A DNA stretch of 64,000 bases from Providencia stuartii. Its GTDB lineage: Bacteria; Pseudomonadota; Gammaproteobacteria; Enterobacterales; Enterobacteriaceae. The first letter of the stretch is position 1. Each line of letters opens with the position of its first letter. Below, in pieces: positions 39,660-48,799 of the stretch. The translations under genes were made by a program, and so were the position numbers. The stretch covers positions 372,001 through 436,000 of the forward strand of contig UGUC01000004.1 in the NCBI GenBank assembly GCA_900455155.1, read 5' to 3'. Under the pieces are notes generated by a model. The model was given only the letters and a program-made list of their open reading frames with translations, was not told the DNA's origin and did no database searches.

Positions 39660-40955
39660 ATGCAATTTCCTCCGGACAGTATTATTCAGTTTTCATTAGA
39701 AAAAATGCGGCAGCAACTGCATCACCGGCAACACAGCCAGCCCGGCACGGCACTGCGCAGTGGATTGATTTACGCCGGCAATGTTCATGATGCAATCCCC
39801 CGGCAATTATTGCTGGAATCCCGACTTTCCCCGGTTGATAAACTGACCTGGATGATGATCCGCCTTCATGCTCAGCAAAATGAGGGGGCCGTATTTCCGA
39901 CCTATGATGACTTACAACTCCAGTTAGCCACACCCCACAGCGATAAAGCCTCGCGGGAAACGGTCAGCAGGGCACTGTTAATGCTGAGGCTGACGGGCTG
40001 GCTCAGTTTATGCCATCGGGTCAGGGATAAACGGGGGCGTATCAGAGGAAATATCTATATGTTACATGATGAGCCGGTGAATGCATTTGATGCAGAGACA
40101 TTAGATCCACGCTGGATGGATGTACTGGAAAAAAGTTGTTATCACAAAAATAAGAGTGTGCGGTGCGTGGCCCGCGCTGCGCTGACTGCCCTGAAAACCG
40201 AGCCGTCAATGCGACATCAGCATACCAGAATGCAACTCATTGAGCAGCGGCTTGAAAGTCTTCAGACACCGGAAGCGCTGGCAGACAGGCAACGCCGGAT
40301 ACTCAATGGGCAGACGGCACAACTTCATCCGGGTAAACATAAAAAAAATCGAGCCCAGTGTAAAACACCGGATTTGAAAATCGAACTCAGGGAAAAAAAT
40401 GATGAAAAAAAACCGAGTACGAAAATCGAACTGAGTACACAAACCCAGTCTGATTCAGGGGTACGAAAATCGAACTGTTACGTACGTAATACTTTTACAC
40501 AGAGTGTAAAAAATACGTACGTAGATCAGGGAGAGCAATATTTATCGGGTACTCAGGTGCAGGGGCTGCATCAGTGGATTGATGAGAATGATCGGCAGAT
40601 GCTGGAAAAACAGTTACAGGCGTTGCCGGAAGAAGCCGCAATATCGATTGTGCAGCAACTGACACAGGGGGTGAGGACAGGAAGTGTACGTAATCCGGTG
40701 GGGTATGCCTTGCAGCTATTAAAGGCAGCCCGTGAAGGGCGATATCACTCCGTTTCCCCAGCAGAAACGGGGATGAAAAGTGCGTCTTTACAGAAAATGT
40801 CAGGTACTCCGGATGTATCACAGCACACGCAAACCAAACCGGAGAGAACGGAGAGAAGTAAGGCGTCTCAGGGGGGGATGGGTGCCCCTGATATTGCACG
40901 TCAGTACCTTCAGCGTTTTCGCCGTACGCTCATAGGGATATCCAATGAGCAATGA
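39660..40955 (+). CDS. STY4528-family ICE replication protein
   Basis: A 431-residue protein from the ATG at 39660; a GTG four codons earlier is possible. The helix-turn-helix N-terminal half has SPVDKLTWMMIRLHAQQN, YDDLQLQLATPHSDKASRET and LLMLRLTGWLSLCHRVRDKR, which I recognise from the STY4528 family of SPI-7, annotated as replication proteins. The C-terminal half is linker-like. Iteron-like repeats follow within 25 bp, which fits a replication initiator with its binding sites. Low-complexity KKNR and EKNDEKK segments are visible. Family call firm, biochemistry inferred. Confidence 0.82.
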   Translation: MQFPPDSIIQFSLEKMRQQLHHRQHSQPGTALRSGLIYAGNVHDAIPRQLLLESRLSPVDKLTWMMIRLHAQQNEGAVFPTYDDLQLQLATPHSDKASRETVSRALLMLRLTGWLSLCHRVRDKRGRIRGNIYMLHDEPVNAFDAETLDPRWMDVLEKSCYHKNKSVRCVARAALTALKTEPSMRHQHTRMQLIEQRLESLQTPEALADRQRRILNGQTAQLHPGKHKKNRAQCKTPDLKIELREKNDEKKPSTKIELSTQTQSDSGVRKSNCYVRNTFTQSVKNTYVDQGEQYLSGTQVQGLHQWIDENDRQMLEKQLQALPEEAAISIVQQLTQGVRTGSVRNPVGYALQLLKAAREGRYHSVSPAETGMKSASLQKMSGTPDVSQHTQTKPERTERSKASQGGMGAPDIARQYLQRFRRTLIGISNEQ

Positions 40956-40976
40956 AGGCGTATTCAATAAATCACC

Positions 40977-41071
40977 CGTGTTTCCACTGGAAACAGTGCT
41001 CAAAACTTAACCGGTGTTTCCACTGGAAACAGTGCTCAAAACTTAACCGGTGTTTCCACTGGAAACAGTGT
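40977..41071. repeat. Three 36-bp direct repeats with an internal palindrome (iteron-like)
   Basis: GTTTCCACTGGAAAC recurs at 36-bp spacing (TTTCC at 40981, 41017, 41053). The spacer between repeats, CAGTGCTCAAAACTTAACC, is the same between 1-2 and 2-3, so this is not a CRISPR. Directly after the replication gene; probably its binding sites or part of an origin. Confidence 0.75.
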
Positions 41072-41240
41072 TTAAAAATTGGGTTTTTCTTATCCGGGTA
41101 GGAAGGTCCGGAACGCGATATTTCGCTTTCCGTAACGAAATCTGCATCATCGAGAGTAAAGAATTTAACAAGCTATGGAGCAGTCTGGTTAACGATATGG
41201 GCATAGAGATATTTTCGTACATATAATTTCACTCTGATAT

Positions 41241-41759
41241 TTACTTTAAACTGATCTTATTGTTTTTTGCCCACTTTCTTAATCTTCCATTAGCGTTGGC
41301 GTAAGGCGAAGATGTGTTAAATGAGATCATTCTCCCCATCGTCCATTTTGTGTACCATAGTCTTCCATACAAAATATCATCGGTACGCTCATCAATAAGT
41401 TTCACAACTTCATTTTTTACAGCCTGAAGTTCAGCTACTAACAATTCATAACTTAACTCACTGTAATCTGAGTAAAATTTTTGAGCAAGAAGACTAAGTT
41501 GATTCCATTTATAGCCAGTTTCCGGAAAATCGACAGGCAGACCTTTAGCATCAAAAGTGATCCACTTTACAACAAGAGCATTCCATCCAAGCAGATATGA
41601 AACAAGGTCATGAACACTTATCTTCGTTCCTTTGGCGTGTCCATCCATTGAGTTATCTGAAGTCATTTCTGGCGGGATTGCGTTGAGGTAACTAATTAAT
41701 TTACTAAAACTTTTATCAATAGCTAAAAGCAGCTCAGCTTTTGTTTGTGGCACACTCAT
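41241..41759 (-). CDS. ClbS/DfsB-type (DUF1706) four-helix protein
   Basis: A 172-residue protein of the DinB-like four-helix family to which colibactin self-resistance protein ClbS belongs; ClbS hydrolyses the genotoxin's cyclopropane. Features: VPQTKAELLLAIDKSFSKL at the start, SVHDLVSYLLGWNALVVKW (His in helix 2), FPETGYKWNQLS and the C-terminal PYANANGRLRKWAK. Start at ATG 41759 with AAGAGGAAA upstream; a longer frame to 41822 has no ribosome site. It is oriented against the ICE genes and lies between repeat 3 and a fourth repeat at 41879, so it looks like inserted cargo. Its actual substrate is unknown. Confidence 0.85.
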   Translation of the reverse strand: MSVPQTKAELLLAIDKSFSKLISYLNAIPPEMTSDNSMDGHAKGTKISVHDLVSYLLGWNALVVKWITFDAKGLPVDFPETGYKWNQLSLLAQKFYSDYSELSYELLVAELQAVKNEVVKLIDERTDDILYGRLWYTKWTMGRMISFNTSSPYANANGRLRKWAKNNKISLK

Positions 41760-41875
41760 GAAGAATTTCCTCTTATTTAAAATAAGACACCATAAATGCA
41801 TTGTATGGTGTTTATAAATCAATTAGGTACTGTACTACTCCCCTTACAACAGAGGAAGACCCTTAACTATTTACT

Positions 41876-41912
41876 GATGTTTCCGGTGGAAACAATGCTC
41901 AAAGGTTAACCT
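41876..41912. repeat. Fourth, diverged iteron-like repeat
   Basis: GTTTCCGGTGGAAAC followed by AATGCTCAAAGGTTAACC, the same layout as 40977-41071. The clbS-like cargo separates it from the first three. Confidence 0.65.
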
Positions 41913-41995
41913 GCATTTCAGTAGGATGACGAGTAACGCTACGTTTTTATAATAAATTATTTTTTTCAATTTGAATTTATCGTTGGCATAGGGGG

Positions 41996-42018
41996 TTGAC
42001 ATTTGTACGGTATGTCAA
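41996..42018. promoter_or_regulatory. Inverted repeat TTGACAT/ATGTCAA upstream of the TIGR03761 gene
   Basis: Seven-base perfect arms separated by nine bases, 24 bp before the ATG at 42042. The left arm contains a TTGACA -35-like hexamer. A possible operator; its protein is unknown. Confidence 0.35.
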
Positions 42019-42041
42019 TTTCTCAAAGCAAGGGTATTGTT

Positions 42042-42746
42042 ATGGAACAAAATAAACATTCTCAACAGTTACTTCAGGCTGGCCCTTTAAAGTCAACATT
42101 AACACTGAAACTCCATACCAGTTATGCAATCCGGCTATGGGAAGGGCGGGTTGTACCCAACTCTCAGAATGACGGTGACGAAAAAAAGCGTAAATGGATG
42201 ATCCCCAGTCTTCCGATGTTTATTTCCCGGGCGGGTCATATTACTGATGATGCAAAGAAGGGATACTTATATGCAGAAATGTGGCTGTATCAGCTTGAGC
42301 AGGCACTGGAGCAAGGGACTCGGACTATTCAGAAATTACTTTCAGAGGTTGAACAACAATTAGTTCAGTTACCTGCGGTTGCGGTTATTTCGGATATCTC
42401 ATCAACATCTCCTGTTGACCTGGCGATATTCAGTAAATCTCCTGTTGGTTATAAATGTGTCTGGTTACTCGTCGGGGTTGATCAACTTGCTTTGCGTGTA
42501 TTGCAGGGAGAGCATTATGGTTTTATTTCCCGTCAGCAACGTGACAAGGTCCTTAAATTAGCGGGCTATCAGGTTCGTCATGTGACAGGGATGGCCGTAA
42601 ACTACCGGAAATATGAGCTCACCCGTCATAACCTTGATTTAAACAGTGAAACTTATCAACAGGCTTCCCGTTATTTAGGTGAAATTGATCCGGATATCAT
42701 TTCAGGAAGAAAACGTGCGTCATTTTTACCGTCTTTAAAAAAATAA
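42042..42746 (+). CDS. TIGR03761 (PFL_4669-type) ICE protein
   Basis: A 234-residue protein from the ATG at 42042 with AAGGG upstream; in-frame starts at 42003 and 42012 lack one. LHTSYAIRLWEGR, MIPSLPMFISRAGHI and the central KCVWLLVGVDQLALRVLQ are recognised from this family of integrating conjugative element proteins, which stand between the replication and topoisomerase genes. Function unknown. Intact. Confidence 0.82.
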   Translation: MEQNKHSQQLLQAGPLKSTLTLKLHTSYAIRLWEGRVVPNSQNDGDEKKRKWMIPSLPMFISRAGHITDDAKKGYLYAEMWLYQLEQALEQGTRTIQKLLSEVEQQLVQLPAVAVISDISSTSPVDLAIFSKSPVGYKCVWLLVGVDQLALRVLQGEHYGFISRQQRDKVLKLAGYQVRHVTGMAVNYRKYELTRHNLDLNSETYQQASRYLGEIDPDIISGRKRASFLPSLKK

Positions 42747-42793
42747 CGAATGTTATTTATATTGGGTTAATTATTTAATAATAAGGAGCTGCA

Positions 42794-43330
42794 ATGAAAA
42801 AAAGCGGATTGCTTACCTTATGCTTTTCTTTATGGCTTTTGACCGGATGCTCTGCACAGGAAATCGCAGAATGGAATCAGAAAATCAGTGACCTGGGGCA
42901 TCAGGTCAGTCATACCATGAATGGTGGTATGCAGAAACGGGAACAACGGGAGTATGACGTGGTTATCCCTGTTGATATTGATACAGCCGCAGCCCGTCTG
43001 CGCCGTTATTATGGTTTTGAGGATGTGAATGCCAAAATCCGTGCTCTGCGTCAGTCAGGTAAAGAAAGTGATCAATGGGCCGCCACGGCTATTGCAGAAG
43101 AAAGCCGGGGCTGGGAATGGGAAGTGACGCCGGGAAGTTATTATAAAATGGGGGCGGATATGGGAAAACGTAACCCGCCGGCACATATCGTCATCGAACT
43201 GGAAAAAAATGGTTCGGGAACACACATGTATATCACTTACAGCGCTTCGTACAGTGATACCCTGACTCCGGAGTTTGTTCAGGAAATATTTAAAACCGCG
43301 AATGACGTTGCAGCCGGAAAAAGGAGGTAG
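42794..43330 (+). CDS. ICE lipoprotein of unknown function
   Basis: A 178-residue predicted lipoprotein with lipobox LLTGC at residues 15-19 and a charged n-region (MKKSG). The mature part has DVVIPVDIDTAAARLRRYYG and a beta-rich segment ending SGTHMYITYSASYSD. AAGGAG ribosome site. It is followed 9 bp later by topB, so probably co-transcribed. I do not recognise the family, but such lipoproteins occur next to topB in these islands. Confidence 0.75.
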   Translation: MKKSGLLTLCFSLWLLTGCSAQEIAEWNQKISDLGHQVSHTMNGGMQKREQREYDVVIPVDIDTAAARLRRYYGFEDVNAKIRALRQSGKESDQWAATAIAEESRGWEWEVTPGSYYKMGADMGKRNPPAHIVIELEKNGSGTHMYITYSASYSDTLTPEFVQEIFKTANDVAAGKRR

Positions 43331-43339
43331 AACAGGGTA

Positions 43340-45396
43340 ATGAAATTATTTCTGTGCGAAAAGCCGTCTCAGGCCAAAGATATTGCCCGGGTGATCGGCG
43401 CTCATCAGCGGCGGGATAATTTTTTTCAGGGAAATGGCGTTCAGGTCGCCTGGGCAAGAGGTCATCTGCTGGAGCAGGCTGAACCGGAGGCTTATGGCGC
43501 ACAGTTTGCGGCCCCCTGGCGGCAGAGTGCCTTACCCGTTATTCCTGAACAGTGGAAAATGGTGGTTAAAAAAGACGCGGTTTCGTTGTTTCAGACCATA
43601 AAACAGTTGCTCAGTCAGGCGACGGAAGTGGTGATTGCCACGGATGCGGACAGGGAAGGGGAAGTGATTGCCCGTGAATTACTGGAGGCCTGTCATTACC
43701 GGAAAAAGGTACAACGTTTATGGTTGTCTGCACTGGATGAGGCGAGTATCAGGCAGGCATTAAATAACCTGTTACCCGGCGAGAAAACGGCCTCTTTATA
43801 TTCAGCGGGATTAGGGCGGGCCAGAGCAGACTGGCTTATCGGTATGAACATGACGCGTCTGTTTACCCTCAAAGCCCGGGAGCTGGGGTTTGGTGGGATA
43901 TTGTCGGTCGGACGTGTCCAGACGCCGACACTGGCCCTGATTGTCCGGCGGGAAAGAGAAATTACGCACTTTGTTTCCAAACCCTTCTGGCGGGTGACCG
44001 CCTCGTTGCAGCATCAGGGGATCATTTTTCAGGCTCACTGGCGACCTGCCTCGCAGTATTGTGATGATGAACATCGTTGTATTCACGTTCAGGCCGCTCA
44101 GGCCGTAGAGCAACTGTGCCGGCAGGCAGGGAAAGCGACGGTGTGTACAGTGAATGAAACGAAAGGAAAAGCCTTGCCGCCGTTGCCGTTTGATCTCGGG
44201 ACACTTCAGCAGGCGGCCTCAAGGCGTTGGGGGTATTCTGCGGATAAAGTGCTTGAAATCGCGCAAAGTCTGTATGAAAAACATAAGGCCACCACGTATC
44301 CCCGGACGGACTGCGGGTATCTGCCGGTGTCCATGCGTGCCGACATACCGGTTGTTTTAGATGCATTATCACAAAGCGATCCCGGCCTTACAGAATGTGC
44401 TGGCACAATTGCAGCCGGCGCGAATTTCCCGGGTCTGGAATGATGCAAAAATTACGGCTCACCATGCGATTATACCGACCCGGCAGACACCTGATTTGAA
44501 CGCCATGAATGAGGCTGAACTGAATGTCTATAAACTTATCCGTGCCCATTATCTGGCGCAGTTTTTGCCGGATCAGGAATGGGATGCAACAGAGGTGTTT
44601 TTAGATATAGGCGGACAACAATTTGTTGCCAAAGGGAAAGTCGAAAGAGTGAAGGGCTGGTCTGTATTTATTTGTGAAACATGAAGACGATCCGCCAGTA
44701 AAAGAAGAGGCAGAAACCGGGCTGGAAGCCGGAACAGAAACATTGCCGTCCCTTCACGAAGGTGAATTCTGTGTGGTACAGGAGGCAAAGGTTGTACAAC
44801 TGGCGACCTCACCACCGAAACCGTATACGGATGGTACATTGATTGCGGCCATGAAGAATGCGTCCTCCTTTATTACCGATCCGACATTAAAAAAAGTCCT
44901 GAAAGAGAATGCGGGGCTGGGGACAGAGGCAACCCGGGCAGGGATCATCACCACGCTGGAAAACAGGAAATTGATTGTCAGGCAGAAAAAAACACTCCGG
45001 GCGACAGACACCGGTTGTCAGCTGATTGATGCCCTGCCGGCAGCCTGTACAGATCCGGGAATGACGGCGTTATGGGAACAATCACTCGAGCAGGTTGCAC
45101 AGGGAAATCTGTCTCTGGATGTGTTTATGCAAAAGCAAATCAGCTGGTTGGCACATCTCATTAAAAAAGGCGGGGAAATGCCGCTGGCGCTGGATCTGCC
45201 ACCGATGCCATCCTGCCCGTCGTGTCATGGAAAGATGGTCTTACGGGAGAGCAGTAAAGGCCGTTTCTGGAGTTGTCAGCGTTATCCGGATTGTAAAGGG
45301 AGTGTACCATTACCGGAAAAAATGCAGGGGGTTACCCGGGGGATGAATAAAAGAAAGAAGGCCGTGAAGAAGAGCATAACAGGACTCTTTACCTGA
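43340..45396 (+). pseudogene. topB: DNA topoisomerase III (TopB) of the ICE, frameshifted twice
   Basis: A type IA topoisomerase. The TOPRIM region is MKLFLCEKPSQAKDIARVIG and later TDADREGEVIARELL; the catalytic Tyr is in KATTYPRTDCGYLP near 44298; the C-terminal zinc ribbon is CPSCHGKMVLRES...CQRYPDC. The frame changes near 44368 (GATCCCGGCC, probably CCCGCC) and near 44654 (TATTTATTT with an extra T). Both are +1. The middle piece (PALQNVLAQLQPARISRVWN to KGWSV) and the last piece (KHEDDPP onwards) read well. In this ICE family topB is part of the core. Likely active if the indels are errors. Confidence 0.9.
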
Positions 45397-45604
45397 GTGA
45401 TAATTACCGTTAGCATAGCTGACGCTAGGGAAAAGCCCCCCGTCATTGCGGCAAAGCCGTAGCGGAACAACTGCGGTGGCGACAATGAGAAAGTCTGTCT
45501 GTCAGCAGGACAGACTTTAAGGCGCATCAACCTCATGAAAACCGCGCCGGAGCTGGTTGAACTCCTGAGGTTCTTTTTAACATCACAGAGTGGGCGGCAC
45601 TGTC

Positions 45605-45632
45605 AGGCGTTATTAACCGTAACGCCTTTTTT
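45605..45632 (+). terminator. Rho-independent terminator after topB
   Basis: GGCGTTA ... TAACGCC stem followed by a run of six T, between topB and the convergent small gene. Confidence 0.75.
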
Positions 45633-45646
45633 ATTTGACAAAAAAG

Positions 45647-45847
45647 TTATTCATCCATGTGACTGAGTACCTGAATCACCCAGTCCGGGCAGGGCCGGGC
45701 GCTGTTTTTTTCCGGTGGGCATAACCAGGATTTTACCGCCCTGACAGAACAGGGCCTGCCTGTTGTCTGCTGAATGAGTTGAGCCAGGTCTTTTTGTGTC
45801 AGATGATGTTGCTGTAACCAGACTTTCAGTTTGTTTCTGTTATCCAT
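45647..45847 (-). CDS. Small helix-turn-helix protein
   Basis: A 66-residue XRE-like protein: LKVWLQQHHLTQKDLAQLIQ is a typical helix 1-2, followed by CSVRAVKSWLCPPE and ARPCPDWVIQVLSHM. The pattern resembles the short DNA-binding domains of phage and island regulators. Convergent with topB and divergent from the RNA region. Target unknown. Confidence 0.65.
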   Translation of the reverse strand: MDNRNKLKVWLQQHHLTQKDLAQLIQQTTGRPCSVRAVKSWLCPPEKNSARPCPDWVIQVLSHMDE

Positions 45848-45953
45848 TTTATTCTTCTGTGTTTATCCTTTTCTCTCTGAACTGCTTTTTTACTTGACAA
45901 ATAAAAAAAGCAGATTAATCCTTATTCTGCTTATACCGTTGCTTAATGCAACA

Positions 45954-46100
45954 TTGCCAATGCTTCAGTTGTCTGAGAGAAGCGCCTACGGGTGACAACG
46001 ATGCCAATGTTCCGGCAATCTGAGAGGAACGCCTACGGGTGATTGCCACTGCCAATCCTCGGGTCATCTGAGACGGGAGCCTACGGGCGATGACAGAACT
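45954..46100 (+). ncRNA. STAXI-like tandem RNA motif (three repeats)
   Basis: Three repeats of about 48 nt, each with TGCCAAT and CTGAGA-CGCCTACGGGT-like conserved parts. The flanking stems differ but pair within each repeat: GTTGTC/GACAAC (45968, 45994), GGCAATC/GATTGCC (46014, 46041), GTCATC/GATGAC (46063, 46089). Such compensatory differences indicate a structured RNA. The STAXI motif (tandem pseudoknots near ssb, topoisomerase, antirestriction and integrase genes) fits the position between topB and an STY4534-type gene. The identification is from memory of that motif. Confidence 0.72.
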
Positions 46101-46279
46101 CCGTTCGTCCTTGAAATTGACGGAGGGTGATAACAGAATAGCGTTATCATCAGGATCATCTTATACAACGCAAGTCGTCAGTTCGGGAGCGTTCCTGTTA
46201 CTGACCCCGGTGGGAAACACGTTCCTGCCGAGACGATGTTTCTCATTTTTTTACCTTTTTTATCCGATGGAGAAACATC

Positions 46280-46747
46280 ATGACCAGCAAAAATAATACA
46301 ACATCTGAAAATAAATACTTTAATCTGCATGTGAACGGGATTGGGTATTTATCGAATATCCGTCAGGTTAACGGCCCTAAAGGGCAGTTTTTAACCGCAG
46401 TGATTAATGCACTCAGTGGACCGGCTGATAACCCTGTGTATGTTCGTTTTGATACGACCGTTGTCGGGGAGAATACGGTCTCACTGGTCAGACGGTGTAT
46501 CAAAGCGGTGGATGAGGACAAAAAAGTCCTAACCGGGTTTACATTAAGTAACCTGGCTTCCGATATTTTCACCCTGACAAAAGGTGAGCATGCCGGAGAA
46601 CAGCGGGTCAGCCTGAAAGCCAGGCTGCTGAATATTGACTGGATTAAAATCGGTAAAGAAGTGGTATATAAAGCCGAGAAACACCAGTCAACACCACCAG
46701 AGACTGAACAGCCGGTATCCAGAGAGTATGTGGCTGATTCTTTTTAG
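46280..46747 (+). CDS. STY4534-family (DUF3577) ICE protein
   Basis: A 155-residue protein starting at ATG 46280 after GGAGAAA. YFNLHVNGIGYLSNIRQVNG and GQFLTAVINALSGPADN, with an OB-fold-like strand pattern, are the signature of the STY4534/DUF3577 family, annotated in SPI-7-type elements as replication or single-strand-binding-like proteins. It follows the structured RNA by 180 nt, which may control it. Intact. Confidence 0.82.
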   Translation: MTSKNNTTSENKYFNLHVNGIGYLSNIRQVNGPKGQFLTAVINALSGPADNPVYVRFDTTVVGENTVSLVRRCIKAVDEDKKVLTGFTLSNLASDIFTLTKGEHAGEQRVSLKARLLNIDWIKIGKEVVYKAEKHQSTPPETEQPVSREYVADSF

Positions 46748-46767
46748 TCATTAATAAGGAGTTTGCT

Positions 46768-47679
46768 GTGACTAAAAATACACAACAACCGGTACATGAT
46801 GCGTTATTCAAGCAGTTTTTAACGCATCCTGAGAATGCCCGGGATTTTTTCTCGGTGCATTTGCCAGCCAACATCCTGCCTTTGTGCGATTTAAGTACAC
46901 TGCGCCTGGAGCCGGCCAGTTTTGTGGAGCGCCGTTTACGTCAGCTGCATTCGGATGTGCTGTATTCCGTGCAGATGACGGAAGGGGAAGGGTATATCTA
47001 CTGCCTGATCGAAGCACCAGTCAAAACCGGATCGGTTAATGGGTTTTCGTCTGATGCATTATGCGATGTCAGCGATAGCGCATCATCTGAAAAAATCGCC
47101 GGCGGATAAGACCCTGCCGTTGGTGGTGCCGTTTCTGTTTTATCAGGGCAGTGTTTGTCCTTATCCGTACAGCCATGAACTGGCTGGACGGTTCGCCGAT
47201 CCGGCGCTGGCTCAGCAGCTGTATACCCGGTCGTTTCCGTTAGTGGGATTTGAGTGTGCTCAGTGATGAGGAAATCCTGACACACAAGGGTATTGCCCTG
47301 CTGGAGCTGGTTCAGAAACATATTCGGACCCGCGACGGTTTAATGGCGGTATTGCCGATAATCGCGCAGATAATTAACTCGCAACACAATACGGTTGACC
47401 AGGTGAGGAGTGTGATAGAATATATTGCCTATCAGGGGTATATTCTGGATGAATCCCGCTTTTTCAGCCAATTGATTGCACTGTCACCGGAGTATAAAAC
47501 GATGCTGACAACGATTGCAGAACAACTTGAGGCAAAAAGGTATCGAAAAAGGTATCGAAAAAGGTATCGAAAAAGGTATTGGCCTGGGTGTTGAAAAAGT
47601 CGCCCGCTCATTATTACAACAGGGGGTTGATCTGAACATTATTATGCAATGTACCGGACTGACCCGGGAAAAGGATTGA
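46768..47679 (+). pseudogene. Rpn-family recombination-promoting nuclease, frameshifted three times
   Basis: The RpnA/YhgA-like PD-(D/E)XK nuclease family is recognised from HDALFKQFLTHPENARDFF (near residue 9), LYSVQMTEGEGYIYCLIE, then HYAMSAIAHHLK, LPLVVPFLFYQG, and the tail. The frame breaks near 47013 (GAAGCACC, expected GAACACC), 47250 (GTGGGATT) and 47533 (a five-A run), all +1. Near the end three copies of a 12-bp repeat encode GIEK units, as known for this family. Start is GTG after AAGGAG. Rpn genes are often mobile cargo; here it lies between the STY4534 gene and transfer genes. Confidence 0.85.
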
Positions 47680-47717
47680 GTCATTAAAACATTAATCTTT
47701 TCTGTTTTTACTCTCAA

Positions 47718-47744
47718 ATGCCGGCATGACTGCCGGCATTTTTT
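47718..47744 (+). terminator. Rho-independent terminator after the rpn gene
   Basis: ATGCCGGCA, four-base loop, TGCCGGCAT, then TTTTT; a very strong candidate. Confidence 0.85.
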
Positions 47745-47855
47745 ATGCCCGCCGTTTTCTTTTTTTTTTCGGAAAACTAATTTCTCCATTGGAGAGCACT
47801 TGCTTTTCTGCGCACAGTGTGCCTGTGACTTTATTTTATTAACACAGGACAGAAA

Positions 47856-48105
47856 ATGCGTATGAAAATTCTCCCGATATGTCTTGCCCTGACCTCACTG
47901 CTGTTGGGGGGCTGTGCAGATAAACCCTCCCGGCCTGCTGAACCGGTGGCTGATAGATACCGCGATTCTGGTCAACACCGGTCATGCCCAGCCGGTACTT
48001 CCGGACCTTTATCCATCAGCTGGGGCTGGTACAGTTACTGCCGGTGGGCGGACGTTATCAGGGGCGTACGGTGACGTTGCGCCTACCATAAAAGAGATGC
48101 CGTGA
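47856..48105 (+). pseudogene. ICE lipoprotein remnant, frameshifted
   Basis: The beginning MRMKILPICLALTSLLLGGC is a good lipoprotein signal with lipobox LLGGC. Soon after, the reading frame that makes sense changes (LLNRWLIDTAILVNTGHAQPV and onwards) and ends just before the next gene. Both parts are short. It may be a lost pilus-region lipoprotein such as PilL, but the identity is not secure. Confidence 0.5.
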
Positions 48106-48473
48106 TGAAAAACATAAGATTTGTGGTTTTACTGAGCGGGTGTCTGATGACAGCGCCGCTGACAGCCACACAGTCTGTTTCCGGGGGGCAGATTGGCAGA
48201 TTGAGGCGGGGAAATCGGCTAAGAGTCAGACTCAGTCATTGCAGTATGAGGGCGCAGGAATGGGGACTGAGTGCGGAGGAGTATGCCCGTTTTGAAGCGC
48301 TGATGAAAGGGTGGCGCGGTATTCAGTCTCTCGGCCTGGATCCTCTGACGACACTGGGCATTGAGGCCCGGTCAGATGAGGAGCGCTGTCGGCTGGCTGA
48401 AAAGTGGGTACAGCAGGAATTTGCCTGGGCAGAAAAAGAGCTGGCGTTTCAGCGGGAAGTGGATGCAGCCTAG
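48105..48473 (+). pseudogene. TIGR03759-family ICE transfer-region protein, frameshifted
   Basis: From the second ATG (48105) a signal peptide (VVLLSGCLMTAPLTA) is followed by the family core EWGLSAEEYARFEALMKG, GIQSLGLDPLTTLGIEARSD and AWAEKELAFQREVDAA. In between, the sequence that should read DWQIEAGKSAKSQTQSLQYE lies in another frame. The frames change near a six-G run at 48181-48188 and near 48250. In complete ICEs this gene begins the transfer block; here it is the last ICE gene. Confidence 0.75.
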
Positions 48474-48529
48474 AAACGGCTTTATGGTCAGATATTATCG
48501 GTCAGTCTGGGAACAGCCGGCTGAATCCG

Positions 48530-48799
48530 GTCTGTATTCTTTTTATTTAAATCAATTACACCTGTTAATCGATTAATAATATTAGTCGGAATAACTTTAT
48601 CTTTATTAATAATAGCGAATACAGGCTGTCCAAAGCTATTTTTGTTCAATAAAATCGAGCCTTCCATCTTGAATATTATCAAGTGAAATAATAATTGCGG
48701 CAATATAAGAGAAGTCAGTATGTAGAATATTAACATATTTACGATGAGTTGAAATAGAGTCAGACATATCATAGCTGACTGCGACTTTATAATTTTTCA
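48530..48799 (-). pseudogene. N-terminal fragment of an inducible ornithine decarboxylase (SpeF-like)
   Basis: From ATG 48799: MKNYKVAVSYDMSDS, YIAAIIISLDNIQDGRLDFI, then after one extra A in AAAAA near 48650 SFGQPVFAIINKDKV and TGVIDLNKKN. These match the wing domain at the start of SpeF-type decarboxylases (KIAVS, VAAIVLSL, GIPVF). About 90 of over 700 residues remain; the rest is replaced by the end of the ICE remnant near 48535. A ribosome site AAAGGAA precedes the ATG. Confidence 0.75.

Noticed and set aside
40977..41071. CRISPR array
   Set aside because: The sequence between the repeats is the same each time, there are only three units and no cas genes; direct repeats next to a replication gene fit iterons better.
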